From an uncultured Butyrivibrio sp. (GTDB lineage Bacteria > Bacillota > Clostridia > Lachnospirales > Lachnospiraceae): a stretch of DNA of 64,000 bases. The notes below the pieces were generated by a model, which saw only the letters and a list, made by a program, of their open reading frames with translations, had not been told where the DNA came from and ran no database searches. A program made the position numbers and the translations under genes. The stretch spans positions 1 through 64,000 of the forward strand of contig NZ_CAMVPU010000019.1 in assembly GCF_947169445.1 (NCBI RefSeq), given 5' to 3'. Positions 43,915 through 53,345 of the stretch are shown piece after piece; within the stretch, counting starts at the first letter, position 1; each line of letters opens with the position of its first letter.

Positions 43915-46383
43915 TCACTTAAAGAATTCCAAATCTTCTTTCAGTGTTTCTGCAAGTTTAAGCAGTTCCTCAGAAGTATCAGCAAGTCTGACTGTTTCCA
44001 TGCTAAGCTCAGACATTGTCATAGCCGTAGTCTCTGCAGATGCAGCATTTTCTTCGGAAATAGCGGAAAGATTAGTCATAAGATCAACGATAACCTCACC
44101 TGAAGAATCACAGGATTTTGCCTGGTTAAGCACATCCACAACCGACTCTTTTGTAAAATCTATTCCTTCTATGACATTTCCATATTTATCACTTGTCGAA
44201 TCTATGCTGTTTTTCTGTGATTCAATAAGCTCTGTAACTTCGTTTATGGTCTCTACTGTACGGTTTGACTCTTCAGTAAGACTCTTAATAATACCCTCTA
44301 TGATTCCGGTTGACTGATTCGTCTGATCAGCTAACTTGGAAATCTCACTTGCAACCACTGCAAAGCCCTTCCCGGCTTCACCTGCCCTTGCTGCCTCAAT
44401 ACTTGCATTTAAGGACAAAAGATTAATCTGATTAGCCACAGATGAAATAAGACTTACTGCATCCTGAATCTGACCAACAGATTCATCTGTCTTTCTAACC
44501 TGACTGACAATCTTTTCAAAGGCTGATGTAGTCATATTGCTGGATTTAGTCAGGTTCTCCATATTTACTGTTGCTTCACTGCCGATGGCACTCATCTCGT
44601 TAGACCTGTCAGAGAGATTATTTACGCTATCTAAAATTTGCTGAATGTTATTTCTGATATCTACAACCTTCTGCGAAGAAGTCTCAATATCTTTTGCCTG
44701 CTCACCGGCTCCTTTTGATATCTCTTCTACAGTCTGTCCAATTTCACCAGCTACTCCTCTAGTCTTTGTTGCACTCTCTTCAAGAGCTAAACCTGAATCT
44801 GCCAGTACCACAGACATCTTTTTAAGATTATCAACAGTACTCTCCAAAGTATCAAGAAATCCATTAAGGCTGGAAGCAAACTCTGCAAACTCGTCTTTTC
44901 CTTCCTCATTAGCTCTTGCTGAAATTCTACCTGCTGCTATCTCTTCAATAGCAGACTGAAAGGAATTAACGCTTCTATTTATGCCAAGGCTAACTCTTGC
45001 AAGTATCAATACAAGTACGATAATACTTGCCAGAAGAACAACTACAATAATACCTGTAACACTGGTCCTTACAGCATTCATATTGGCTGTAGCCTGATTC
45101 TGTACGCTTTCACACAGCTGAGTAAGCGTAGAGTTAATATTGGCATTGTCAGCCTTTAATGAAAGTGTCTGCTTATCCACAGTCTTAAGCTCCTCAAATA
45201 TAGATTTCTGAGCTTGTAAAAGAGATAGTGAATTATCAGAAAGTGAAGGATCTGTTGTATATTTAGGAATATTATTTTCTATCTCATTTAAAAGAGCTTC
45301 AATCTCTGAAAGACTTGCTGTAACATCTTTTCCCTCAACAACAAGCTTACTGTAAGATGCCACTTTGCTGTTAAGCTCATCCAGCTTGGATCTAAACCCA
45401 TAGACTCCGGAAATTGCTCCGCCATACTTATAGGACACACCCGGAGTAACTATAGAAGGATCAATATAAAGCTCATAGTATAGATCAGGATATTTTTCCA
45501 TATCATAATCTACTACATTTAAAGTCGTAGAAGCCTCTTCCCAGGTCTGATTAGCTTCATCAAATTTTCCGGTAACCTTAAGTGCTTTCCCACCGCCAAA
45601 ATCAGTAATCTGTGCTCCAGAAAGGCCATCACCTGACATTTCCGAAAGCTCAACCTGTGAAAGGTCAATTGCAACTTCATCCTTACCATTAACTAATTTA
45701 TAATTCATCAAGTAGTAATCACCCTTGTAAGTAAAGGTTCCACCAACACGAGTGATCAGATTATTTCGTTTTCCTGCCTCAGGAAGTGCATATTTATACT
45801 CAAGTTTAACGTAATCCTTACCATCAATCTTAACCGGAGTTCCATTTTCGCCAAATACAACATCAATCCAATGGATTTCGATCCAGTCATTATTATTTAC
45901 CAGACTTGTAAAGCTCTCAGAAAGGGCGCTGCTTGCCTCTAAATACTGCTGGTATTTACCAATGGAAGAATCATAACCACGCTGAGAATGAATGCTACTT
46001 ATCTCCTTGTAGTTAGAAATAACCTGACTAACATCACTTATTATGGAATCTACTTGTGTTGAATACTCAGGTCCAGCGATTGCCTTAAGCTGCTGAGCTT
46101 TACTTTCCATCTCATTCAGGTTAGATAAAGTAGCGTTGAGATAACTTTCATCAACATAATACTGATAAAGTGCATCATTTGCCAGATTCTGCGCCTGCAG
46201 CACATTAATCTCATCAACCAGAGAAACAACCTCACTGTTCTGACCATTTTTGTATATTGATGTAACTCCAACAATACCAATTACCAGAGCTGCCACAATA
46301 CCCAAAACTCCCATAACAAGGATTTTCCCTTTTACTGATCTAAAAAACGGTCCCTTGCTCCTTGCTTTTGTTCCTTTAGCCAT
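43915..46383 (-). CDS. Methyl-accepting chemotaxis protein
   Basis: A transmembrane chemoreceptor of 822 residues. Helix 1 lies near 18-40. A 400-residue extracytoplasmic sensor of unclear class has many helical stretches. Helix 2 (TGIIVVVLLASIIVLVLILARVSL) precedes a HAMP region. The signalling domain has the invariant hairpin tip (NLLSLNASIEAARAGEAGKGFAVVASEISKLADQT). The gene ends in EDLEFFK with no NWETF-type CheR tail. I start at ATG 46383, with GAGAGGG eight bases upstream, not at the GTG 24 bases earlier. The ligand is unknown. Chemotaxis implies motility. Confidence 0.93.
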   Translation of the reverse strand: MAKGTKARSKGPFFRSVKGKILVMGVLGIVAALVIGIVGVTSIYKNGQNSEVVSLVDEINVLQAQNLANDALYQYYVDESYLNATLSNLNEMESKAQQLKAIAGPEYSTQVDSIISDVSQVISNYKEISSIHSQRGYDSSIGKYQQYLEASSALSESFTSLVNNNDWIEIHWIDVVFGENGTPVKIDGKDYVKLEYKYALPEAGKRNNLITRVGGTFTYKGDYYLMNYKLVNGKDEVAIDLSQVELSEMSGDGLSGAQITDFGGGKALKVTGKFDEANQTWEEASTTLNVVDYDMEKYPDLYYELYIDPSIVTPGVSYKYGGAISGVYGFRSKLDELNSKVASYSKLVVEGKDVTASLSEIEALLNEIENNIPKYTTDPSLSDNSLSLLQAQKSIFEELKTVDKQTLSLKADNANINSTLTQLCESVQNQATANMNAVRTSVTGIIVVVLLASIIVLVLILARVSLGINRSVNSFQSAIEEIAAGRISARANEEGKDEFAEFASSLNGFLDTLESTVDNLKKMSVVLADSGLALEESATKTRGVAGEIGQTVEEISKGAGEQAKDIETSSQKVVDIRNNIQQILDSVNNLSDRSNEMSAIGSEATVNMENLTKSSNMTTSAFEKIVSQVRKTDESVGQIQDAVSLISSVANQINLLSLNASIEAARAGEAGKGFAVVASEISKLADQTNQSTGIIEGIIKSLTEESNRTVETINEVTELIESQKNSIDSTSDKYGNVIEGIDFTKESVVDVLNQAKSCDSSGEVIVDLMTNLSAISEENAASAETTAMTMSELSMETVRLADTSEELLKLAETLKEDLEFFK

Positions 46384-46442
46384 AGTATATGCCCTCTCAT
46401 TATTCACGAAAACACACGCACATTTATACAGTATCTGGTTTT

Positions 46443-46470
46443 ATTATATAATTGCCACGCTAAAGGTAAA
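46443..46470 (-). promoter_or_regulatory. Predicted promoter of the chemoreceptor gene
   Basis: The minus strand has TTTACC (46465-46470), 16 bases and TATAAT (46443-46448). The leader to the ATG would be about 55 bases. I see no sigma-28 (flagellar) pattern. Confidence 0.55.
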
Positions 46471-46715
46471 TGCATATTTTGTAAAGGTTTTCTTAAATAA
46501 AAATAACCGCAAAGCCGCTATTTTAATGCATTTTTTTATTAAATCATGTTTATACAATCCTCATGTTTTTGATGAAAGAAAGAATATTAAAAACAATCAA
46601 ATTTTGTTTTAACTTCAATTTAATTTATTATTATTCAGTCAACAACATAAAATCACTCTCTAACTTTACGATATGTCGACAAGTAAAAAATGCGATAAAA
46701 ATGAAAAAAAATATG

Positions 46716-46744
46716 TTGGCATCGACTTTAAAAGAAATTAAAAT
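46716..46744 (+). promoter_or_regulatory. Predicted promoter of the sensor diguanylate cyclase gene
   Basis: TTGGCA (46716-46721), 17 bases and TAAAAT (46739-46744); start near 46751. The 397-base divergent gap (46384-46780) otherwise contains only AT-rich sequence and the chemoreceptor promoter. Confidence 0.5.
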
Positions 46745-46780
46745 ATCTTTAGTAAATAGCTTACGGGGAAGGCTAATAAT

Positions 46781-48643
46781 ATGTTAAATGGGAAGAGAAT
46801 TATTGCATTATGCACTTATGGGATATATGAAGATCAGGAATTTGCATTTCTTTCTGAGCTTGGGAGGATTGTTGCTGAAAAGGATTGTTTTCTATTTATC
46901 TATACAATGAATTCCGAAATAGGAATCGCTTCTACAGATCTTACTGAGGTTGAAGTATATAACCTTATTCCTTACGATAAAGTTGATGTCATCGTTATCA
47001 TGAACGAAAAAATAAAGATCCGCAGCGTATGTCAGGACATCATTGACAAGGCTACTGCTAAGAATGTGCCTGTTATAGTTGTGGATGGTGAATATGACAA
47101 TGTATCAATGGTTCGCTATAACTATGCCGCTGGCTTTGAGAAGGTTGTTCGTCATGTAATTGAAAAACACCAGGTAAAAAAGCCTCATTTTATGGCAGGA
47201 CATAGAAATAACACTTTTTCTGATGAACGCATAAATGTATTCAAAAAAGTTCTTGAAGAAAACAATATACCTTTTGACAACAGCATGATAAGCTACGGTG
47301 ATTTCTGGGCATTGCCCTGCAGAGCTGCAACCACGGAGCTTCTTAAACGTGACGAGCTTCCGGATTCAATCATCTGTGCCAACGACATCATGGCTATTAA
47401 TGTATGTGACGTATTAAATGATGCTGGCATCAAGGTTCCGGAGGATATCCTTGTTTCAGGCTTTGATGGCATTGATGAAGCATTTCTGTCATCTCCGGGT
47501 ATAACTACCGCAGTTTGTGATAGCGGTGAGCTGGCTCACGCAGTCCTTAATTCTCTTGAAGACGTGTTCGCAGGAAAAGCAAAATCAACAAAATTGGTTG
47601 AACCTGTTTTTATTCCTAACGAATCCTGTGGATGCCCCAGGAAAGACCTACATGTTACTGCTACTGTCAGCGAGCTGAATAACCTCTTTTACCACCATGA
47701 AGATGAAGTTCACGTATATCAGAGTATAATTTCTAAATTCATGATTGATAAAGATATTGAAAATAGTATCAGATACCTTAAAGAGAACCACGCCCAGTAC
47801 GCACAGGTTGTTATAGAAAAATCCTGCATTGATCTGGAAAAGAATTTCTTCTATGACGATGTAGAAAAAGGCGATCGACTGGTAGTATATGATTCATACA
47901 GCGATATTGATAACTTCTACCCTTACAATCCTGATGAAATCATTCCTCACCTTAGTGAAATAATGAAGATTGGGCAGCCTATTATTTTCAACAGCCTTAT
48001 ATATATGGATAAGTGTCCGGGTTTTGTCTGCTACTCTTATCCTCGAACAATGCTGATTGACTACAACCAGACTCCAAACCTAACTAACTGCTTTGAAATG
48101 AGTATAGGTGGATATGTCATAACCCGTTATCAGCAGTACCTTCGCGATAAGATTCAGAAAATGTACCAAAACGACGCTTTAACAGGCCTGTACAACAGAC
48201 TCGCCTTCAGGACCAAAATAGATGAACTCTTTAAAAACCCAGAGTACATCGGTCAAAAAATAACTGTTATCATGCAGGATTTGAATGGTCTCAAGCAGAT
48301 AAATGATAACCTCGGACATTTAGCAGGTGATAAGGCAATAACAGCAGTTGCCGCATCACTCAAACAGTCTTGTCCCCCAAATGCTATCTGTGTAAGAGCA
48401 GGAGGTGATGAACTCCTTGCCTTTATTTTAGGAGACTGTGATGTTGATCAAATATGCACTGCTATAGATAAACGACTTGCCATATCCAGCACAGAGCTAG
48501 GATTTACTGTCTCAGCCAGCACAGGTACTTACTCCACTGTTTACGATGGTCAGATGGATATAAGTAAGATTATTGGCATTGCTGATGAAAGAATGTACGA
48601 GATCAAGAGGCATTCCAAAGAAATCAAAAAACAGTTAGCTTGA
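46781..48643 (+). CDS. Diguanylate cyclase with LacI-like periplasmic-binding sensor domain
   Basis: A 620-residue protein that would make the second messenger c-di-GMP. Residues about 5-285 resemble the effector domain of LacI regulators (RIIALCTYGIYEDQEF, VVDGEYDNVSMVRYNYAAGFEKVV, DSIICANDIMAINVCDVLNDAGIKVPEDILVSGFDG, then SPGITTAV). There is no helix-turn-helix, so it does not bind DNA in the classical way, and no signal peptide. After a 150-residue linker comes a GGDEF domain (about 460-615) with DALTGLYNRLAF, QDLNGLKQINDNLGHLAGD and the active loop RAGGDEL at 541-545. Inhibitory I-site residues (RxxD) are not seen. The link would be sugar level to c-di-GMP; the sugar is unknown. Confidence 0.88.
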   Translation: MLNGKRIIALCTYGIYEDQEFAFLSELGRIVAEKDCFLFIYTMNSEIGIASTDLTEVEVYNLIPYDKVDVIVIMNEKIKIRSVCQDIIDKATAKNVPVIVVDGEYDNVSMVRYNYAAGFEKVVRHVIEKHQVKKPHFMAGHRNNTFSDERINVFKKVLEENNIPFDNSMISYGDFWALPCRAATTELLKRDELPDSIICANDIMAINVCDVLNDAGIKVPEDILVSGFDGIDEAFLSSPGITTAVCDSGELAHAVLNSLEDVFAGKAKSTKLVEPVFIPNESCGCPRKDLHVTATVSELNNLFYHHEDEVHVYQSIISKFMIDKDIENSIRYLKENHAQYAQVVIEKSCIDLEKNFFYDDVEKGDRLVVYDSYSDIDNFYPYNPDEIIPHLSEIMKIGQPIIFNSLIYMDKCPGFVCYSYPRTMLIDYNQTPNLTNCFEMSIGGYVITRYQQYLRDKIQKMYQNDALTGLYNRLAFRTKIDELFKNPEYIGQKITVIMQDLNGLKQINDNLGHLAGDKAITAVAASLKQSCPPNAICVRAGGDELLAFILGDCDVDQICTAIDKRLAISSTELGFTVSASTGTYSTVYDGQMDISKIIGIADERMYEIKRHSKEIKKQLA

Positions 48644-48681
48644 TACACTGTAAAATCTAGCATTAATTATAAATCTCAGAA

Positions 48682-48713
48682 AAAAACAGCAGACCTTTTG
48701 ATCTGCTGTTTTT
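48682..48713. terminator. Bidirectional terminator, cyclase gene and M42 peptidase gene
   Basis: A 12 bp stem AAAAACAGCAGA/TCTGCTGTTTTT with an 8-base loop. T-runs on both strands separate convergent genes. Confidence 0.85.
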
Positions 48714-48732
48714 CAAATGTTTATCTCTATAT

Positions 48733-49830
48733 TTACTTAACATACTCAATAAGAAGTCTAAGCACATTCTCAGCACCATCTCTGTGGCTTCTCTCATAAC
48801 CATGAGAAGCATATACACCTGCTCCAATGAGGCCATGCTTAAGGTCATTACCAGAGCGAAGTGTTGCCTCAACATCACTTCCGTAATGAGGATAAATATC
48901 TACAGCATAATCTGCGCCGCTGTCCTTGGCAGCCTGAGTAAGAGCCTTTACAATTTCGAAGCTGTAAGGGCCACCACTATCCTTAGCACAGATAGATACC
49001 TGCTTCTCAGTACAGGTAAGTCCATCTCCTACACAACCCATATCAACAGAAATCGCCTCAGTGCAGCCCTCAGGTACACTGCCACAGCCACCATGTCCTA
49101 CCTCTTCATACACTGTAACATGGGCATAAAGAGCTCTACTTGGTGTAACCTTCTTTTCTTTTATATATTTAGCTAGTCCAAGAAGAATTCCAACGCTTAA
49201 CTTATCATCAAGAAATCTTGACTTGATGTAACCTGTTTTCGTAACTCTTACATTAGGCTCGAAACATACAATATCACCTACAGAAATGCCAAGCTTTTCT
49301 GTGCCTTCTTTGGAATTAACATCTTCATCCAGAACAACTTCGCAATTCTCCCAGGTTCTCTTAATTTCATCGTAGTCGCCATTGACATGAATTGACGCAT
49401 TATTAAGCTGAAAAGTTCCCTCATAGATTCCGTCGAACTTGGTCACAACCCTTACATTTTCAGTCTCTGCATTATTAGGATTCATGCCGCCAAGATTTGT
49501 AAGCTGTAATCTGCCGTTAGACTTGATTGTAGCAACCATTCCACCAAGTGTATCAGTATGAGCTTCCAGAAGAAGTCCGTTCTTTTTATCTTTTCCGGTA
49601 AGATCAACTATTACTCCACCTTTATTTGTAAGTGTTGCAGTAAAGCCCAGCTTTTCAAATTCTTTTTTTACCCAGTCTGCAGCTTCCTTTGTATAGCCTG
49701 TTGGAGAATCAATGTTAAGGAGCTTCGTTGTCTCCTCTACAATAAAATCTGTATATTTGCTAAGATCGATTTTCTTTGCTGGCTTTGATGCTGCCACTTT
49801 CTTTTTACTTGTTTTTGTACTACCTGCCAT
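48733..49830 (-). CDS. M42-family metallopeptidase (aminopeptidase)
   Basis: Dimetal cytoplasmic exopeptidase of 365 residues. Metal and catalytic residues are in LLLEAHTDTLGG (His, Asp), SRFLDDKLSVGI (bridging Asp), YEEVGHGGCG (Glu-Glu), AISVDMG (Asp) and a C-terminal ASHGYERSHRDGAEN (His). All are consistent with M42 (PepA/FrvX-like, sometimes annotated as endoglucanase by mistake). The first 20 residues are a basic Lys/Ser/Thr extension (KTSKKKVAASKPAKK). AGGGAGG precedes the ATG. It may complete degradation of peptides imported by the Opp system, but this is only inference. Confidence 0.93.
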   Translation of the reverse strand: MAGSTKTSKKKVAASKPAKKIDLSKYTDFIVEETTKLLNIDSPTGYTKEAADWVKKEFEKLGFTATLTNKGGVIVDLTGKDKKNGLLLEAHTDTLGGMVATIKSNGRLQLTNLGGMNPNNAETENVRVVTKFDGIYEGTFQLNNASIHVNGDYDEIKRTWENCEVVLDEDVNSKEGTEKLGISVGDIVCFEPNVRVTKTGYIKSRFLDDKLSVGILLGLAKYIKEKKVTPSRALYAHVTVYEEVGHGGCGSVPEGCTEAISVDMGCVGDGLTCTEKQVSICAKDSGGPYSFEIVKALTQAAKDSGADYAVDIYPHYGSDVEATLRSGNDLKHGLIGAGVYASHGYERSHRDGAENVLRLLIEYVK

Positions 49831-49901
49831 GCTTATCCAGCCTCCCTTTTTATATTTTCAATAAAAATATTCTTAAAATATCAATATACTAAGCTATCCG
49901 A

Positions 49902-51620
49902 TCATCTGATTACTTTCACCTTTTTAAGTATTCTTACGAGTACATAGCCCTTAGGAATTCTTCGTATCTCATTTTCAGATGCACCGCCCGTTCTGATAAG
50001 GACTACAAAATATACGACTATTGCCACAATCATAGCTACTATGGCCGCGATCAAATTTACAAAATAGCTTGAGTACATATAATCCGAAAAAGGCAGATCC
50101 GCGCTAATAGCAGCTATCTTCCCGCTCCTGCCAATAATGAAAGAAATGAAGTTTACTAAAACATATGATAAATATGCAAAAACTCCCATTACAGCAGCTG
50201 CAATAGTAGGTAGCACGTATGTCTTCTTTATATCATTATTAGTCGTAATACTTCTTTTCAAAGCCAGACCGTTCAAAATACACATCAGCAGTGAATACAC
50301 TATCGTTACGATGCAAAGTGCAACTCCACCAAGATCAGTAAACAACAGCAAAACTGCTAAAATGCCTGTCTGAACAATAAGCGCAACAAACGCATTGATA
50401 ACAGGAGTATTCACCTTGCCTATTCCCTGAAGTACTGCGTTTGAAATCGTCGACAATGAATAAAAAACAACAGTAATAGCCAGGTACTGAAGAAGCAGCG
50501 CTGCCTCAGCAATAGAAGCCCTCTGTGGGAACAATATCATAATAAAGGGCTTAGCCAAAGCAAATAATCCCACTGCACTTGGAATAGCTATCAGCAAAAT
50601 AACCTTCGTAACCTTAGAAATTGTTTCGCTGGCTCCCTTCTTATCTCCTTTAGCCAAAAGCCCTGACACCTCAGGAAGCATGGCAGATGCTGCCGCACTG
50701 GAAAGCGCTATCGGAAGGCTTGTGATAATCTTGGACTTTCCGTTAAAAATACCATACATTGAAGCAACTCTTGCTTCATCCACTCCTCTTACATGCATAA
50801 GAATTCTGCTAAAAAGTGTGGCATTAAGTGATGATGACAAATTATAGATTGCCGTACTCAAAATGAATGGAGTCACAATCATAATTATCATCTTATAAAT
50901 ATCTCTATCCGGAAGAACCCTGTGGTCATCAGTTTCCAATCTTTTATGAATTTCTTTTCTATTAAAGAGGTATATATGAAGCATAAAAAATAGTGCTATT
51001 AAAACTCCGGCACCTGTTCCAAGAGCACTTCCTATAGCTCCATACATAGCTCTTTTATGCTCATCACCGGTCCCAATCATCTGTGTAAGGTAAAAAGCGG
51101 CTCCTACACTTACTACAGCATTTAAAATCTGCTCTAATATCTGCGATACTGAAGAAGGTATCATGGTTCTCTGAGCTTGAAAATATCCTCTAAGAACACC
51201 TAAAAAGCCAAATATAAAAATAGTAGGTGCAAAAAACCTCAGAACTGTTGATGCTCTTCCAGCTGCAAGAAAATCTGCTCCAAAGAAAAGGAACAAACTA
51301 CCAATAATTCCAACTATCGTCACATAAACAAGAGCACATCTAAATATTCTCTGAGCGGTCTTATACTCACCAACAGCAAGTCTTGCAGAAATAATCTTAG
51401 ACATGGCTGAAGGAATACTATACGAAGAAATCAATAAAACTATGGCATATATCTCATAGGCTGCGCCATAATAGCCATTTCCCTCATCGCCAATAATATT
51501 AGCCAGAGGACTTCTATATAACAAGCCTATGACTTTACTGATAATTCCAGCCGCCGCCAAAATTCCCGCATTCATCAAAAGGCTCTTATTCTCTTTCTTT
51601 ATTTTTGTATCTATACTCAT
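49902..51620 (-). CDS. MOP-family flippase, YtgP/SpoVB/MurJ type
   Basis: A membrane protein of 572 residues with about 14 hydrophobic helices. The start LLMNAGILAAAGIISKVIGLLYRSPLANIIGDEGNGYYGAAYEIY is typical of the SpoVB/YtgP branch of the MOP superfamily. Further matches include SSYSIPSAMSKIISARLAVGE, FLGVLRGYFQAQRTMIPSSVSQILEQILNAVVSV and SLPIALSSAAASAMLPEVSGL. Members flip lipid-linked peptidoglycan or polysaccharide precursors. Precise substrate is not decided; YtgP can replace MurJ in Gram-positive cocci. The gene is preceded by a dispersed repeat copy. Confidence 0.88.
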   Translation of the reverse strand: MSIDTKIKKENKSLLMNAGILAAAGIISKVIGLLYRSPLANIIGDEGNGYYGAAYEIYAIVLLISSYSIPSAMSKIISARLAVGEYKTAQRIFRCALVYVTIVGIIGSLFLFFGADFLAAGRASTVLRFFAPTIFIFGFLGVLRGYFQAQRTMIPSSVSQILEQILNAVVSVGAAFYLTQMIGTGDEHKRAMYGAIGSALGTGAGVLIALFFMLHIYLFNRKEIHKRLETDDHRVLPDRDIYKMIIMIVTPFILSTAIYNLSSSLNATLFSRILMHVRGVDEARVASMYGIFNGKSKIITSLPIALSSAAASAMLPEVSGLLAKGDKKGASETISKVTKVILLIAIPSAVGLFALAKPFIMILFPQRASIAEAALLLQYLAITVVFYSLSTISNAVLQGIGKVNTPVINAFVALIVQTGILAVLLLFTDLGGVALCIVTIVYSLLMCILNGLALKRSITTNNDIKKTYVLPTIAAAVMGVFAYLSYVLVNFISFIIGRSGKIAAISADLPFSDYMYSSYFVNLIAAIVAMIVAIVVYFVVLIRTGGASENEIRRIPKGYVLVRILKKVKVIR

Positions 51621-51656
51621 AAAAAACTTACTACCCAGGTTCTATTTTATTCTTGT

Positions 51657-51694
51657 ATCATATTCTCACGAAATACGTATCTCTAGTGTACGTA
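51657..51694. repeat. Dispersed intergenic motif, copy 3
   Basis: ATCATATTCTCACGAAAT (51657-51674) is identical to copy 1. TACGTA at 51674-51679 and 51689-51694 can pair around a 9-base loop. It lies 37 bases upstream of the flippase start codon, unlike copies 1 and 2, which follow genes. Confidence 0.65.
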
Positions 51695-51776
51695 GTAAAT
51701 AATCCACCTCTGATATTATGATTTACAGCCCATACCATGTCAACAGACAAATATATTTATAAGAGTGTAAAAAATA

Positions 51777-51831
51777 AGAGAAGATTTTCTGTATATGATT
51801 CACCTTTTTTGAATCATAGAAAATCTTCTCT
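51777..51831 (-). terminator. Terminator of glgA
   Basis: A long hairpin with a 14 bp lower stem AGAGAAGATTTTCT/AGAAAATCTTCTCT, a GTAT bulge, a 7 bp upper stem ATGATTC/GAATCAT and a T-rich loop. On the minus strand it is followed by TTATTTTTTAC. The plus side also has a T-run. Confidence 0.85.
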
Positions 51832-51899
51832 AATTTTTTATACCATGGATTACGACGAGGAAACGTGAACAAAACATGCATAATGCATATATTAATTCA

Positions 51900-53345
51900 T
51901 CATGGTTTTAACCAGTCGTACATTTCCTGGTACTTCTCAGCGGAAACTTTCCAGGAGAAGTCAACCGCCATAGCCCTGTCAATCATCTTGTTCCACTCGC
52001 GCTTCTGATCATAGAATACATGCTCAGCCTCACGAATTGTTCCAAGCATCTCATGAGCATTATAATTCAGGAATCCAAAACCTGTTCCTGTGCTCTCATA
52101 CTTGTTATAAGGCTCAACAGTATCTATAAGACCGCCGGTCTGTCTGACAATCGGAATAGTTCCATATCTAAGCGCCATAAGCTGTGAAAGTCCACATGGC
52201 TCAAACAATGATGGCATCAGGAAAGCATCAGATGCTGCATATATCTTGTGAGACATAGGCTCTGAATAATAAATATTTGCAGAAACCTTGTCATGATATT
52301 TCCAGTCAAAATGTCTGAACGCATTCTCATACTGCTCAGTACCTGTACCAAGAACAACAAGCTGAATAGCATCCTGGCACAGCTCATCCAGAACATAATT
52401 GATAAGATCAAAGCCCTTCTGATCAGTAAGTCGTGATACAATACCGATCATCATACACTTATCATCTTCCTTAAGTCCAAGTTCTTTCTGAAGTGCTCTC
52501 TTATTCTTGATCTTCTCCTTACGGAAATTAATTGCATTGTACTGATAAGGAATATACTTATCTGTTTCAGGATTGAAATCAGTGTAATCAATTCCGTTTA
52601 CAATTCCTCTAAGGTCATTAGCTCTTGCTCTTAAAAGACCATCAAGCTCCTCACCATAGAACTGTGTCTTAATCTCTTCTGCATAAGCCTTACTAACTGT
52701 AGTAATGGCATCTGCAAATACAATGCCGCCCTTTAAAAGGTTCGCATCTTTGAAAAGTCCCAGTTTATCAGGAGTGAAATAGTAATCAGGAAGTCCTGTA
52801 ATATCCTGGACAGCCTTAATATCCCATTTACCCTGGAACTTAAGGTTATGAATAGTCATAACAGCCTTGATTCCTCTATAGAACTCACTTCCCTGGAATC
52901 TCTCTTTAAGATAAACAGGTACAAGACCAGTCTGCCAGTCATGGCAATGTATAATATCCGGTCTAAAGTCTATTGCAGGAAGAATTGAAAGAGCTGCCTT
53001 TGAGAAGAAGGCAAATTTCTCAATCTCAAACAGAACATCATCGCCGTAAGGCTTCATTCCGTTAAAATAGAACTCATTGTCGATAAAATAGTATTTAATC
53101 CCATCAACTTCTGCTTTAAAGATTCCTACATACTCATTTTTCCAATGAAAATCCATGTAGAAATTGGAAACGTATTCCATTTTCTCTTTAAGCTGCTGGT
53201 TAATGCACTTATACAAAGGCAAAATCACACGAACATCGAAGTACCTTCTATCGATTTCTTTTGGAAGTGAACCTACAACATCAGCAAGTCCACCTGTCTT
53301 AATAAATGGTACTCCTTCAGAAGCTACAAAAAGGATGTTTTTCAT
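51900..53345 (-). CDS. glgA: Glycogen synthase (ADP-glucose)
   Basis: GlgA extends alpha-1,4-glucan using ADP-glucose. It has 481 residues and is a GT5 GT-B enzyme. The N-terminal domain begins LFVASEGVPFIKTGGLADVVGSLPKEI, the KTGGL motif that binds ADP-glucose. HDWQTGLVPVYLKE and MTIHNLKFQGKW follow. The C-terminal domain contains IGIVSRLTDQKGFDLI and PSLFEPCGLSQLMALRYGTIPIVRQTGGLIDTV. It begins on the last base of the trpS stop codon (TGATG), an unusual coupling of glycogen and tRNA-charging genes. Other glg genes are not in the window. Confidence 0.96.
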   Translation of the reverse strand: MKNILFVASEGVPFIKTGGLADVVGSLPKEIDRRYFDVRVILPLYKCINQQLKEKMEYVSNFYMDFHWKNEYVGIFKAEVDGIKYYFIDNEFYFNGMKPYGDDVLFEIEKFAFFSKAALSILPAIDFRPDIIHCHDWQTGLVPVYLKERFQGSEFYRGIKAVMTIHNLKFQGKWDIKAVQDITGLPDYYFTPDKLGLFKDANLLKGGIVFADAITTVSKAYAEEIKTQFYGEELDGLLRARANDLRGIVNGIDYTDFNPETDKYIPYQYNAINFRKEKIKNKRALQKELGLKEDDKCMMIGIVSRLTDQKGFDLINYVLDELCQDAIQLVVLGTGTEQYENAFRHFDWKYHDKVSANIYYSEPMSHKIYAASDAFLMPSLFEPCGLSQLMALRYGTIPIVRQTGGLIDTVEPYNKYESTGTGFGFLNYNAHEMLGTIREAEHVFYDQKREWNKMIDRAMAVDFSWKVSAEKYQEMYDWLKP

